NCBI GenBank assembly: GCA_902773285.1
Contig: CACYDS010000077.1
Span: 1 to 6,144 of the forward strand
Direction of reading: 5' to 3'
DNA length: 6,144 nucleotides
Source: an uncultured Pseudomonadota bacterium
GTDB lineage: Bacteria > Pseudomonadota > Alphaproteobacteria > RUG11792
Positions 1 to 6,071 of the stretch are shown piece by piece (position 1 is the first letter of the stretch; each line of letters starts with the position of its first letter). The notes under the pieces are model-generated. The model saw nothing but the letters and a program-made list of their open reading frames with translations, was not told the origin of the DNA and did no database searches. The position numbers and the translations under genes were made by a program.

Positions 1-84
1 CGGATGTGGTGGAACTGGTAGACACGCAAGATTTAGGTTCTTGTGACGCAAGTCGTGGGGGTTCAAGTCCCTTCATCCGCACCA
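1..84 (+). tRNA. tRNA-Leu (anticodon UAG), lacking its first base at the window edge
   Basis: The sequence folds as a class II tRNA. The acceptor strand CGGATG at the left edge pairs with CATCCGC at 74-80 once one G just outside the window is added. The anticodon stem CAAGA (27-31) pairs with TCTTG (39-43) around a seven-base loop whose anticodon TAG is at 34-36, so it decodes CUN leucine codons. A long variable arm follows, as expected for tRNA-Leu. The T arm has the loop TTCAAGT (66-72 region) with a GGGGG/CCCTT stem that includes two G-U pairs. The discriminator A is at 81 and CCA is encoded at 82-84. Its promoter is outside the window, and I see no convincing terminator just downstream. 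Confidence 0.97.
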
Positions 85-226
85 AAACTTTTGCTGGTAA
101 GTCGTACTTGTTGTAATATTTTCACAACTGCCCATCGTAACTTTTTTACATTGTAAAAGCGCAAATGCCTGTACTTCATGCATTCGTGATATATCTTTTT
201 CAGGAACACTAGCCCAAAAGCAAAAA
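85..226. other. Convergent intergenic gap between tRNA-Leu and dnaB
   Basis: This 142-base gap lies between the 3' end of the tRNA and the stop codon of dnaB. It holds only weak AT-rich hairpins, for example TTTTAC (144-149) with GTAAAA (153-158) around a three-base loop, and GTTGT (110-114) with ACAAC (124-128). Neither is followed by a convincing T-run in the direction needed, so I do not call a terminator for the tRNA or for the atp-dnaB operon. No recognisable gene is present. Confidence 0.5.
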
Positions 227-1630
227 CTATTTCATTAAATCGCCAAATTTTGTAAGCGAGCTGTTGAAGAAAAGTTCTATATTCCCAACCGGTCCTTGAC
301 GTTGCTTGGCAACAATAACCTCCGCTCTATTTTTAACCTTCTCCATCTCCTCTTGCCATTTTACGTGAGCATCAGAGCCTGAAGCTGGCTCCTTACGCTC
401 TTTGTAATATTCTTCCCTGAAGACAAACATGACAACATCTGCATCTTGTTCAATAGATCCAGATTCACGCAAATCCGAAAGCTGCGGCTTCTTATCATCT
501 CTTTGTTCAACAGCACGAGATAATTGTGAAAGGGCAAGAACAGGAATATTCAGCTCTTTCGCGATACTTTTCAATGTTCTTGTAATTTCAGATATTTCCT
601 GCACTCTATTTTCAGCCCTATTCTTGAGATTTCCAGAAGCATTAATCAATTGAAGATAATCTATTACGATAAGCCCAATATCTTTCTGCCTTTTGAGTTT
701 TCTGGCTTTGTTGCGAATTTGTGTGACTGAAAGATTGGATGAATCCTCTATATATAGCTCTAAATTACTGAGCGATTGACTAATTGAGGCAAATTGATCA
801 AACGCATCCTTGGGAATTTCGCCACGCCGTATTTTGTCCGAAGGAATGCCGGATTCTATTGCTAAAATTCTTGTTGCTAGTTGCTCTGACGACATTTCCA
901 ATGAGAAAAAAACAACCCCAGCTCCTCCGTCCCTGTTTTGAAGTTTGGCCTTAGCTGCGTTTAAAGCTATTCCGGTCGCTAAGGCCGTTTTTCCCATAGA
1001 CGGGCGTCCCGCAAGGACTATTAAGTCAGATTTTTGGAAACCGCCAAGCAAACGATCAACAAAATGAAATCCAGAAGTAACGCCTATTATGCTGCCCTTA
1101 TGATGAAATGCATTCGCTGCAGTCTCAACAGAGATGCTTAACGCCTCTTTAAATGCGATTAAACGCCCATTACCAGAAATTTCATTGTTCAGGTCATATA
1201 ATTGTTTTTCTGCGTACTCTATTACGTCTTGCCCAGTCTCAGAATTGTCCATCGTTTGCGCTTCATTTATCGCGTTATCACTAATTTCCACAACTTTGCG
1301 ACGCAGATAAAAATCTTGAATTATTTTTGCGTATTCAGCAACGCTTGTTACGCCTATAACTGTATCAAATAAGTCTAATATGTATTTCTGGCCACCAGCT
1401 TGATTGAAAGTTTCGTCATTCTTCAATCGCGCAGTTATAGTTATTGGATCGGCGACAGAACCCTCGTTTCTGATACGATTTATGGCGTCATAAATCTTCT
1501 GATGTAACTCTGCAACAAAGTGTTTAGATTGGAAAGTCGACGGTATATCATCGATACGCGTGTTGTCTAATATCAATGCACCAAGCAAAGCCTGTTCAAC
1601 CTCGAGGCTATGTAGGACTTTATCTCTCAT
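227..1630 (-). CDS. dnaB: Replicative DNA helicase DnaB
   Basis: DnaB is the hexameric ATP-driven 5'-3' helicase that unwinds DNA at the replication fork and binds DnaG primase. The 467-residue protein has the normal length. It has the N-terminal DnaB domain (about residues 8-110, beginning SLEVEQALLGALI), a linker, and the RecA-like domain from about 180. The Walker A motif GRPSMGKT is at 208-215, Walker B LIVIDYLQL ends in the segment around D324, ALSQLSR is near 366-372, DLRESGSIEQDAD is at 386-398, and the arginine-finger region KQRQGPVG is at 442-449. I chose the ATG at 1628-1630. A TTG at 1639 would add three residues but has less support. The chosen start overlaps the last 11 bases of atpF, with a modest GAAG upstream, so translation is probably coupled to atpF. 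Its position at the end of an F0 operon is unusual, since alphaproteobacterial dnaB more often sits near rplI/rpsR. All catalytic motifs are intact. Confidence 0.97.
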   Translation of the reverse strand: MRDKVLHSLEVEQALLGALILDNTRIDDIPSTFQSKHFVAELHQKIYDAINRIRNEGSVADPITITARLKNDETFNQAGGQKYILDLFDTVIGVTSVAEYAKIIQDFYLRRKVVEISDNAINEAQTMDNSETGQDVIEYAEKQLYDLNNEISGNGRLIAFKEALSISVETAANAFHHKGSIIGVTSGFHFVDRLLGGFQKSDLIVLAGRPSMGKTALATGIALNAAKAKLQNRDGGAGVVFFSLEMSSEQLATRILAIESGIPSDKIRRGEIPKDAFDQFASISQSLSNLELYIEDSSNLSVTQIRNKARKLKRQKDIGLIVIDYLQLINASGNLKNRAENRVQEISEITRTLKSIAKELNIPVLALSQLSRAVEQRDDKKPQLSDLRESGSIEQDADVVMFVFREEYYKERKEPASGSDAHVKWQEEMEKVKNRAEVIVAKQRQGPVGNIELFFNSSLTKFGDLMK

Positions 1631-2123
1631 TTGCTTCAATATATTCTTCGATCATATTCAAAGAAGCCTCAATAGCTTTTTCTTGAAATTCCTTGTCTTT
1701 TGTTGCCCCCCCCAACCTTTCCTTGATTTTATGTGTAATATTTTCTATATATTCTTTCTGCGCCTTTGACAAAAAATTCCGTTCAAGCGCTAATTTTGCA
1801 TTCTCATATTCTCTGTTCTTTTCAATAATAATTTGCTCAATCTTTGCGTTATTATTATCGCTTCTGATTTTTGCCTCTTTTCTAGCCTTCGCCTCCTCAG
1901 CTTGGGCGTTTTTTCCCAGTCTATCTATTTCCAAGCTCAGTCTTTTTATTTCATTTTCGGCATTTTGTCTCGACTGTTCATTATTTGTGAGTGCATTCCT
2001 TATATCCTCTATGGATTTTTCTATTTGCTTATTTAATTTTTTGTATGCAAATTTATACAATAACCACACAGCCAGCGCAAAACTTACGATCAAGAATGTA
2101 TGTTCACTAAGCAGCATATTCAT
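1620..2123 (-). CDS. atpF: ATP synthase F0 subunit b
   Basis: Subunit b forms, with b', the peripheral stalk that holds the F1 head still relative to subunit a. The 167-residue protein has one N-terminal membrane helix (about 8-24, TFLIVSFALAVWLLYKF). A long, charged, almost uninterrupted helical and coiled-coil region rich in Glu, Lys, Asn and Ala runs to the end, which is the family architecture; sequence identity in this family is low, so the call also rests on order. The ATG shares the ATGA tetranucleotide (2120-2123) with the stop of atpF', a classic coupling junction. Its own 3' end overlaps dnaB by 11 bases. An eight-base G run on the coding strand (1706-1713) encodes the Leu-Gly-Gly-Ala segment near the C-terminus. 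Loss or gain of one G there would bring an early stop within about 20 codons. Confidence 0.92.
   Translation of the reverse strand: MNMLLSEHTFLIVSFALAVWLLYKFAYKKLNKQIEKSIEDIRNALTNNEQSRQNAENEIKRLSLEIDRLGKNAQAEEAKARKEAKIRSDNNNAKIEQIIIEKNREYENAKLALERNFLSKAQKEYIENITHKIKERLGGATKDKEFQEKAIEASLNMIEEYIEANER
1706..1713 (-). repeat. Homopolymer run of eight G (coding strand) inside atpF
   Basis: The + strand reads C8, which is G8 in the sense of atpF, spanning Leu-Gly-Gly-Ala codons. It is the longest G/C homopolymer I see in this AT-rich window. Seven or nine G's would lead to TGA stops shortly downstream. It may be a slippage-prone site, or simply a place where a sequencing error would be easy; the frame as given is intact. 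Confidence 0.85.
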
Positions 2124-2569
2124 ATTCTTCTTCCATCACATGATAATTTTTGCAAGGCGAATTCCGATAATAAGTTTATTTTATCGGCTTCAAGCTCAGC
2201 TATAGCTTTTATATCTTCGGTATATTTCGTTCGCAACTGTCTTACCACTTTCTCATGATTACGCTTCAGATTATTGAGTTGTTCAGATAAGAGCTTTTGA
2301 TACTTTAGATCAACTTCGTTCAGCATATTTGTTGTCTCTAGAGCTATGTTCCTGTTTATTTCTACTATTTTTCGGTTAAGCTCACCCTGTTCATTCTCTA
2401 ATGAAGCCAATTTTATGTCACCTGCAGCAATGGTTTCTTCGCGTCTTTTTATTATTGCGTTCATTTTGGGAACGAATCTATTTTTCATGACAACAACGAG
2501 AATGCAAAGACATATAACTAGCCAAAATATTTGCGATGTATAATATGAAAAATCTAACTGTGGAAGCAT
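2120..2569 (-). CDS. atpF': ATP synthase F0 subunit b'
   Basis: This is the second peripheral-stalk subunit, b', found in alphaproteobacteria and photosynthetic bacteria. The 149-residue protein opens with MLPQLDFSYYTSQIFWLV, which closely follows the b' signature of PQLDFS with a following SQxFWL. There is one membrane helix (about 10-28) and then a basic FVPKMNAIIKRREETI stretch leading into a long helix rich in Glu, Lys, Asn and Leu. The start lies only three bases after the stop of atpE, with no clear Shine-Dalgarno, so re-initiation by ribosomes finishing atpE is likely. The stop overlaps the atpF start by four bases. I prefer b' over b because of this N-terminus and because it comes first, immediately after atpE, as in the usual alphaproteobacterial order. 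It is also known as atpG or atpX in some annotations. Confidence 0.92.
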   Translation of the reverse strand: MLPQLDFSYYTSQIFWLVICLCILVVVMKNRFVPKMNAIIKRREETIAAGDIKLASLENEQGELNRKIVEINRNIALETTNMLNEVDLKYQKLLSEQLNNLKRNHEKVVRQLRTKYTEDIKAIAELEADKINLLSEFALQKLSCDGRRI

Positions 2570-2572
2570 TGT

Positions 2573-2800
2573 TTAGGCCGTAAATAGTATGATCATAGCG
2601 ACGACAAAAGCCAGCAAAGCTATCGATTCTATTAGTGCAAAACATAACATCCCCGTTGATACGAGGTCGTTCTTCGCCGAGGGATTTCTAGCTATTGATT
2701 GGATGAGCGACGAAAACAAATTTCCTAGCCCCATTCCAACACCAAACAGAGCAATAACAGATATCCCTGCTCCAATTAATTTTGCTGCTCCTGCATCCAT
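2573..2800 (-). CDS. atpE: ATP synthase F0 subunit c (proteolipid)
   Basis: Subunit c builds the rotating membrane ring that carries ions past subunit a. The 75-residue protein is a hairpin of two membrane helices, a glycine-rich first helix (about 9-32, with the pattern GVGMGLGNLF) and a second helix (about 49-73). They are joined by the polar loop ARNPSAK with the conserved R38-N39-P40. The ion-binding carboxylate is Glu58 in ALIESIALL. The helix 1 position that carries Gln in Na+-type rings appears to be Leu25 here, by counting back from the loop Arg, so proton coupling is more likely; this is inference. The start is firmly set by a good ribosome site AAGGAG eight bases upstream. atpB ends 16 bases before it. 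Confidence 0.97.
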   Translation of the reverse strand: MDAGAAKLIGAGISVIALFGVGMGLGNLFSSLIQSIARNPSAKNDLVSTGMLCFALIESIALLAFVVAMIILFTA

Positions 2801-2808
2801 TTTTTATT

Positions 2809-2814
2809 CTCCTT
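2809..2814 (-). promoter_or_regulatory. Strong ribosome binding site of atpE
   Basis: AAGGAG on the minus strand lies eight bases before the atpE ATG and overlaps the end of the atpB coding region. It is the best Shine-Dalgarno of the operon, which fits the need for many c subunits per complex relative to a, b and b'. Confidence 0.8.
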
Positions 2815-2816
2815 CC

Positions 2817-3563
2817 TTAATGCGTCTGAGGTTCTAGCGATTCAGACAAATACATGCATGATAAAACGACGAATACATAAGCCTGCAGCATGCACACAAC
2901 AAACTTAAAAAGGCTTAATGCTACATCCACAGCAACCGGCACTACCGAAAAATACGAAAACACGGCAATGCTGGCTATTGATGCAGCAAATCCTGCTATT
3001 ACTTCGATCATTATATGCCCAGATACCATATTTGCAAATAGTCGAATGCCCAAGCTTATCGGTCTAAACAAAAAAGACAAGAGCTCAATTACAATAAAGA
3101 TTGGAACTAAATATCCAGGGATTCCAGCCGGACAAAAGCGTTTAAAGTAAGCCATTTTTTGATTCATTATGCCGACTATTATTGATGAAATAAAGACTAC
3201 TAGTGACATTCCTATAGTTATGCAAAGTTGACTGGTATACGAAAAAGCAAATGGGAAAAGTCCGGCAATATTCCCAAGCATAATGAACAAAAACAAAGCC
3301 ATCATATATGGAAAAATCTCTACGCCCTTCTTGCCTGCATTTGATTTAACGATGCCGCCGATAAAGAAAAATAATTTCTCCACAACAACCTGTAGCTTTG
3401 TTGGAACAATTTCTCGATTTTTAGTGGCTAACCAGAAGATACAACAAATAGTAGCAACTACGAGAAACATAAAGATTGATGAGTTTGTTATCGATATATC
3501 TAAACCGAATAGATTCATTGGTAAAATATTTTTCACCAAAAATGAAGCCATAGGATCAATCAT
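2817..3563 (-). CDS. atpB: ATP synthase F0 subunit a
   Basis: Subunit a is the membrane stator that provides the two proton half-channels beside the c ring. The 248-residue protein has several strongly hydrophobic helices (about 27-46, 87-106, 113-132, 150-167, 172-205 region and 211-240). The key helix reads RPISLGIRLFANMVSGH; Arg174 corresponds to the essential E. coli Arg210, and Asn178 follows. The C-terminal helix has LQAYVFVVLSCMYLSES, with Gln228 at the position of E. coli Gln252. I chose the ATG at 3561-3563 (MIDPMASFLVKNILPM) because a start at TTG 3575 is weaker and the N-terminus then matches other alphaproteobacterial a subunits. It is the first gene of the minus-strand operon. 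No atpI precedes it; the upstream region is the divergent intergenic segment. Confidence 0.96.
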   Translation of the reverse strand: MIDPMASFLVKNILPMNLFGLDISITNSSIFMFLVVATICCIFWLATKNREIVPTKLQVVVEKLFFFIGGIVKSNAGKKGVEIFPYMMALFLFIMLGNIAGLFPFAFSYTSQLCITIGMSLVVFISSIIVGIMNQKMAYFKRFCPAGIPGYLVPIFIVIELLSFLFRPISLGIRLFANMVSGHIMIEVIAGFAASIASIAVFSYFSVVPVAVDVALSLFKFVVCMLQAYVFVVLSCMYLSESLEPQTH

Positions 3564-3650
3564 AAATGTTCTCAATGAGCAAAATTACTATCAACTTACT
3601 ATAAGTATGTCATAATGAGAGCATTTACGCAATGTTAAGAATTATTTTTT

Positions 3651-3668
3651 GATATTTGATATTTGATA
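3651..3668. repeat. Short 7-base tandem repeat (GATATTT, about 2.6 copies)
   Basis: Two full GATATTT units (3651-3657 and 3658-3664) are followed by GATA. The repeat ends in the putative -35 element TTGATA of the + strand gene, and each unit boundary recreates TTGATA. A change in copy number would move or remove this element. It may equally be chance in AT-rich DNA. Confidence 0.7.
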
Positions 3669-3763
3669 ATATGTTTATACGCGTTCATAAAAAATTAATA
3701 CATATAAGTTAGTCTATAGAAGGTATAGGCATGTATAGAGATGAAACTATCTGTTATTTTTTT

Positions 3764-3768
3764 GGAGG
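3764..3768 (+). promoter_or_regulatory. Shine-Dalgarno that fixes the start of the exported-protein gene
   Basis: A perfect GGAGG lies five bases before the ATG at 3774. This makes 3774 the start rather than the in-frame ATG at 3741, which has no ribosome site and would put eleven extra residues in front of the signal peptide. Confidence 0.85.
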
Positions 3769-3773
3769 ATAAT

Positions 3774-4877
3774 ATGAATAAAATACTACAACTTAATTTA
3801 GCTTCGGCATTAATGGCAACAACTGCATTTTCAGCGGCCACCACACAGCATACATTAACCAACGGTATGGCAATAGGAAACGGGACAACCCTCATATTGC
3901 CAGCCAATCACCAATTGGTAAATGCAGGAACTAATAACGGCTTATCTAATGGAACATACAACGCGGATGATAGTACGGTCATAGATGTGCTCGTAGGCGG
4001 TTCATTGATTACGAGCAGCAATGATCAATCGGACCAAGCGAACGCCACTCCTGGCGGCACAATTGGAACGAACGGAGAAAATGATGATAATGGGATTACG
4101 GTCAGACACCACGAGTCAGATTGGGTCAGTAATGATGATCACGTTTACGGAATTAACTCCGAGCGAGGATTTATTTCCAAGGCAATTAATTTTGGCAGAG
4201 ACGCATACTTGCAAGAAATGTATGACACATCAAAACTTGCACGTATATATTCAAACTACAGCGGAAATGATGAAAAAATAGGTCTCCATGACCCAGATGA
4301 GAATGGTGAGGTATATCGTGATACAATCTTGCTATCACAGGAATCTCAAGGCGCTTTAGGGGCTGGAGAAAAAGCTTTATCTGCCAACTTACTGTTTCCA
4401 AACAACTCGGGCAATAGTTCAATAATCCCTGGTCAGACTTTTGTCATTCCAGCAACATCATCAAATGCCACAATATCGGCAAATCTTTCGAATTCAAGTA
4501 ACGATTTCACAGAAAACTTTAGTACCTATGCAACTTCTCCAAAGTTACAAATTTTGCCGGTCGCTAACAGCACTTTAACACTCACAGGAAATAACGACAA
4601 TTTTAGTGGACAGATAACCATTGGAGATAATTCAACCACTGGCGGAACCATTGCCTTTGGAGATTCCAATGCTGATGCAAATGCCGGAAGCACAACGCAC
4701 GCGCTTGGAGGATACACCAACATGAGCGTAAGAAATAACTCAACAGTATCATTAGCTGGGAGTGACGCAGTTAGCATCGATAAACTGTGGACATTCTACG
4801 GAGCAGCAAAACTTCAAGCTACTGGAAGGATTACATTAACATCAGGTGGAATCATGACTTTCGGCGAGAATCCCTAA
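3774..4877 (+). CDS. Exported autotransporter-passenger-like protein of unknown function (apparently frameshifted near its end)
   Basis: I do not recognise a specific family. The 367 residues begin with a signal peptide: MNK, then a hydrophobic core from about 4 to 18, with likely cleavage near AFS-A or SAA (20-22). The mature part has no cysteine and is rich in Asn, Ser, Thr and Gly, which is typical of surface or secreted proteins. Residues about 267-300 (TLTLTGNNDNFSGQITI and following) resemble the beta-helix strand repeats of autotransporter passengers. A more charged part at about 108-185 (HHESDW, YLQEMYDTSKLARIY) breaks this pattern. No beta-barrel translocator is present, even in the downstream tail. 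The gene stands alone with its own Shine-Dalgarno and terminator. The stop at 4875-4877 looks premature: an acidic reading frame continues in frame +1 to 5031, close to the terminator. Confidence 0.75.
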   Translation: MNKILQLNLASALMATTAFSAATTQHTLTNGMAIGNGTTLILPANHQLVNAGTNNGLSNGTYNADDSTVIDVLVGGSLITSSNDQSDQANATPGGTIGTNGENDDNGITVRHHESDWVSNDDHVYGINSERGFISKAINFGRDAYLQEMYDTSKLARIYSNYSGNDEKIGLHDPDENGEVYRDTILLSQESQGALGAGEKALSANLLFPNNSGNSSIIPGQTFVIPATSSNATISANLSNSSNDFTENFSTYATSPKLQILPVANSTLTLTGNNDNFSGQITIGDNSTTGGTIAFGDSNADANAGSTTHALGGYTNMSVRNNSTVSLAGSDAVSIDKLWTFYGAAKLQATGRITLTSGGIMTFGENP

Positions 4878-5031
4878 CCAGCATGGGGGAGAACAGGTAC
4901 CTGAAGTCGTCACTGATGATACAAATCCAACAATAGTCAATCCAGAAAACGATCCAATACCAGGTGTTAATGGCAATAATGACGACGAATACGGCGACGC
5001 CGGCGGCGAGGACGACGGCGATCTCTTTTAA
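4858..5031 (+). pseudogene. Out-of-frame acidic C-terminal tail of the exported-protein gene
   Basis: This stretch is open in the frame +1 relative to the gene before it, from just after a TGA at 4855-4857 to TAA at 5029-5031. It has no ATG, GTG or TTG in frame, so it is not an independent gene with a usual start. From 4876 it encodes 51 residues with 14 Asp/Glu and no Lys or Arg, including Pro/Asn/Asp-rich text (VNPENDPIPGVNGNNDDEYG) and ending with a Gly/Asp run and DLF. The Asn/Gly/Asp-rich style matches the preceding protein, and the terminator begins 13 bases after its stop. Joining the frames would give 418 residues. The crossing point must lie in 4858-4874. Either an indel, a sequence error or +1 recoding at CCC-TAA would explain it. 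Confidence 0.6.
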
Positions 5032-5043
5032 AGAGGATAGGGA

Positions 5044-5082
5044 TTATGGAGGCTCGCTTTCGAGCTTCCATAAATATTTTTT
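5044..5082 (+). terminator. Rho-independent terminator of the exported-protein gene
   Basis: A 13-base-pair stem (TTATGGAGGCTCG at 5044-5056 with CGAGCTTCCATAA at 5061-5073, one G-U pair) closes a CTTT loop and is followed by six T's at 5077-5082. The T-run is on the + strand side only, so it mainly serves the exported-protein gene. The hairpin may also slow transcription coming from bioB, but no T-run follows in that direction. Confidence 0.9.
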
Positions 5083-5090
5083 ACAATCAA

Positions 5091-6026
5091 CTAGTCAACC
5101 GTAAAACCCAATGTTTCAAGAAGCGCAAGATCGTCAGTATATTTGGAATTGTTCACGGTTAGCAACTTTTTGCCTATAAAAATGGAATTTACCCCAGCAA
5201 AAAAACAAAGCGCCTGCAATTCAGCAGACATTGTTTCTCGCCCCGCAGACAGCTTAAGAAAAGAGCGAGGGAACATGATCCGTGCTAAGGCAAAAAATCT
5301 AACTAAGTCGAAACTATCTATTTCCGGCGCATCTTCCAATGGAGTGCCGGGAATTTTAACTAATTTATTTATAGTAATCAGATCCGGATCTTTAGATAAT
5401 GACTTAAGTTTCAACAACATATTTATCCGATCTTCACGCGATTCGCCAATTCCAAGAATACCGCCAGTACATATCTTTATCCCATATTGTTGACATAAAG
5501 CCAAAGTATTCATGCGCTCTTCGATTGTTCTAGTTGTGATTATATTTTTATAATGTTCAGGCGAAGTGTCGATATTATGATTATAATAATCTAAACCACT
5601 TTTTTTAAGCCGCATTACTTCATTTTCATTTAGAGTCCCCATGCAACAACATGCCTTCAATCCGAGTTTTTTTATTTCCACAACTGCTTTGCAGACCAGT
5701 TCTAATAATTCCGGACTCGGCTTTCGTCCAGACGCCCCGAGACAAAATCGGCTGGCTCCCATTTTCTTGGCTTCCCGAGCTGATTTTATTATTTCTTCCA
5801 AATTGGTTATTCTTTCCATCGGAAGACGTTTTTTATTTCTGGTCGACTGCGCACAGTACGCACAGTCCTCTGGGCACCCTCCGGTTTGAATACTCAGTAG
5901 CGTACACAACTGCATCTTAGTGATATCGAAATTTTGCCTATGTACAGTTTGCGCACGGTACAGCAATTCTAGTAAGGGCTCATCGAATATTTCCCTAGCC
6001 TTTTCAAAATCAAATATCGATTCCAT
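5091..6026 (-). CDS. bioB: Biotin synthase (radical SAM)
   Basis: BioB inserts sulfur into dethiobiotin to form biotin, using S-adenosylmethionine radical chemistry, a [4Fe-4S] cluster and a [2Fe-2S] cluster that is the sulfur source. The 311-residue protein has the radical SAM motif GGCPEDCAYCAQS with Cys51, Cys55 and Cys58. The [2Fe-2S] ligands also align with E. coli: Cys95 (SRFCLGAS), Cys126 (in KACCCMGTL), Cys186 (KICTGG) and Arg263 (LSAGRE). The family motif YYNHNIDTSPE is at about 148-157, followed by NIITTRTIEERM. The length is shorter than in E. coli mainly at the ends. The enzyme should be active. The start ATG at 6024-6026 is the only suitable one, since an in-frame TAG lies close upstream, but it has no clear Shine-Dalgarno; instead a perfect palindrome touches it. 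It is convergent with the exported-protein gene. Confidence 0.97.
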   Translation of the reverse strand: MESIFDFEKAREIFDEPLLELLYRAQTVHRQNFDITKMQLCTLLSIQTGGCPEDCAYCAQSTRNKKRLPMERITNLEEIIKSAREAKKMGASRFCLGASGRKPSPELLELVCKAVVEIKKLGLKACCCMGTLNENEVMRLKKSGLDYYNHNIDTSPEHYKNIITTRTIEERMNTLALCQQYGIKICTGGILGIGESREDRINMLLKLKSLSKDPDLITINKLVKIPGTPLEDAPEIDSFDLVRFFALARIMFPRSFLKLSAGRETMSAELQALCFFAGVNSIFIGKKLLTVNNSKYTDDLALLETLGFTVD

Positions 6027-6039
6027 CTTGTTAACAAGA
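6026..6039. promoter_or_regulatory. 14-base perfect palindrome at the bioB start codon
   Basis: TCTTGTTAACAAGA is a perfect inverted repeat that begins at the first base of the bioB ATG (minus strand) and extends upstream where the ribosome site would be. Its core TTGTTAAC resembles a half-site of biotin-repressor (BirA) operators in Firmicutes, but here the two halves overlap instead of being spaced by about 14-16 bases. An operator, an mRNA hairpin, or chance are all possible. Confidence 0.4.
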
Positions 6040-6071
6040 ACAAAAAACTAGGATTATCTTACTCCAAAAAG

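Larger units (their letters stand above)
3564..3773. promoter_or_regulatory. Divergent intergenic region driving the F0-dnaB operon (-) and the exported-protein gene (+)
   Basis: This AT-rich 210-base segment must hold promoters for both directions. For the + strand the best pair I see is TTGATA (3663-3668) and CATAAA (3686-3691) with a 17-base spacer; TATAAG at 3703-3708 is another possible -10. For the minus strand a weak pair reads TTGCGT (at 3627-3632) and CATACT (at 3604-3609), also with 17 bases between, and TATAGT (at 3598-3603) is an alternative -10. ACTTA-CTA-TAAGT (3594-3606) forms a small inverted repeat. None of these is certain by eye. A short in-frame ATG at 3741 precedes the + gene but lacks a ribosome site. 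Confidence 0.4.

Noticed and set aside
144..158. Hairpin TTTTAC/GTAAAA as a terminator for tRNA-Leu or the dnaB operon
   Set aside because: The stem is only six A/T-rich pairs, and no T-run follows it in either direction.
63..209. A minus-strand open frame of 48 codons starting at GTG 209 and running antisense through the tRNA-Leu 3' half
   Set aside because: It ends inside the tRNA, has no ribosome site, and its length is within chance expectation; the last residues are simply the antisense of the tRNA.
1693..2205. A 170-codon + strand open frame antisense to atpF and atpF', rich in Ser, Phe and Leu
   Set aside because: It is the mirror of Glu/Lys-rich coiled-coil codons on the minus strand, which read as Phe/Leu/Ser in antisense; it has no ribosome site and overlaps two firmly identified genes.
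2573..2800. Possible sodium-coupled c ring because a Ser follows the key Glu (Glu58-Ser59)
   Set aside because: The Gln that Na+-type c subunits carry in helix 1 is Leu25 here by position, so a full sodium site is not present.
3564..3573. TTG start of atpB at 3575
   Set aside because: The ATG at 3563 gives the usual alphaproteobacterial N-terminus, and TTGAGA itself can act as a weak ribosome site for it.
3741..3773. An 11-residue N-terminal extension of the exported protein from the ATG at 3741
   Set aside because: No ribosome site precedes it, while a perfect GGAGG lies five bases before the ATG at 3774, which also starts a normal signal peptide.
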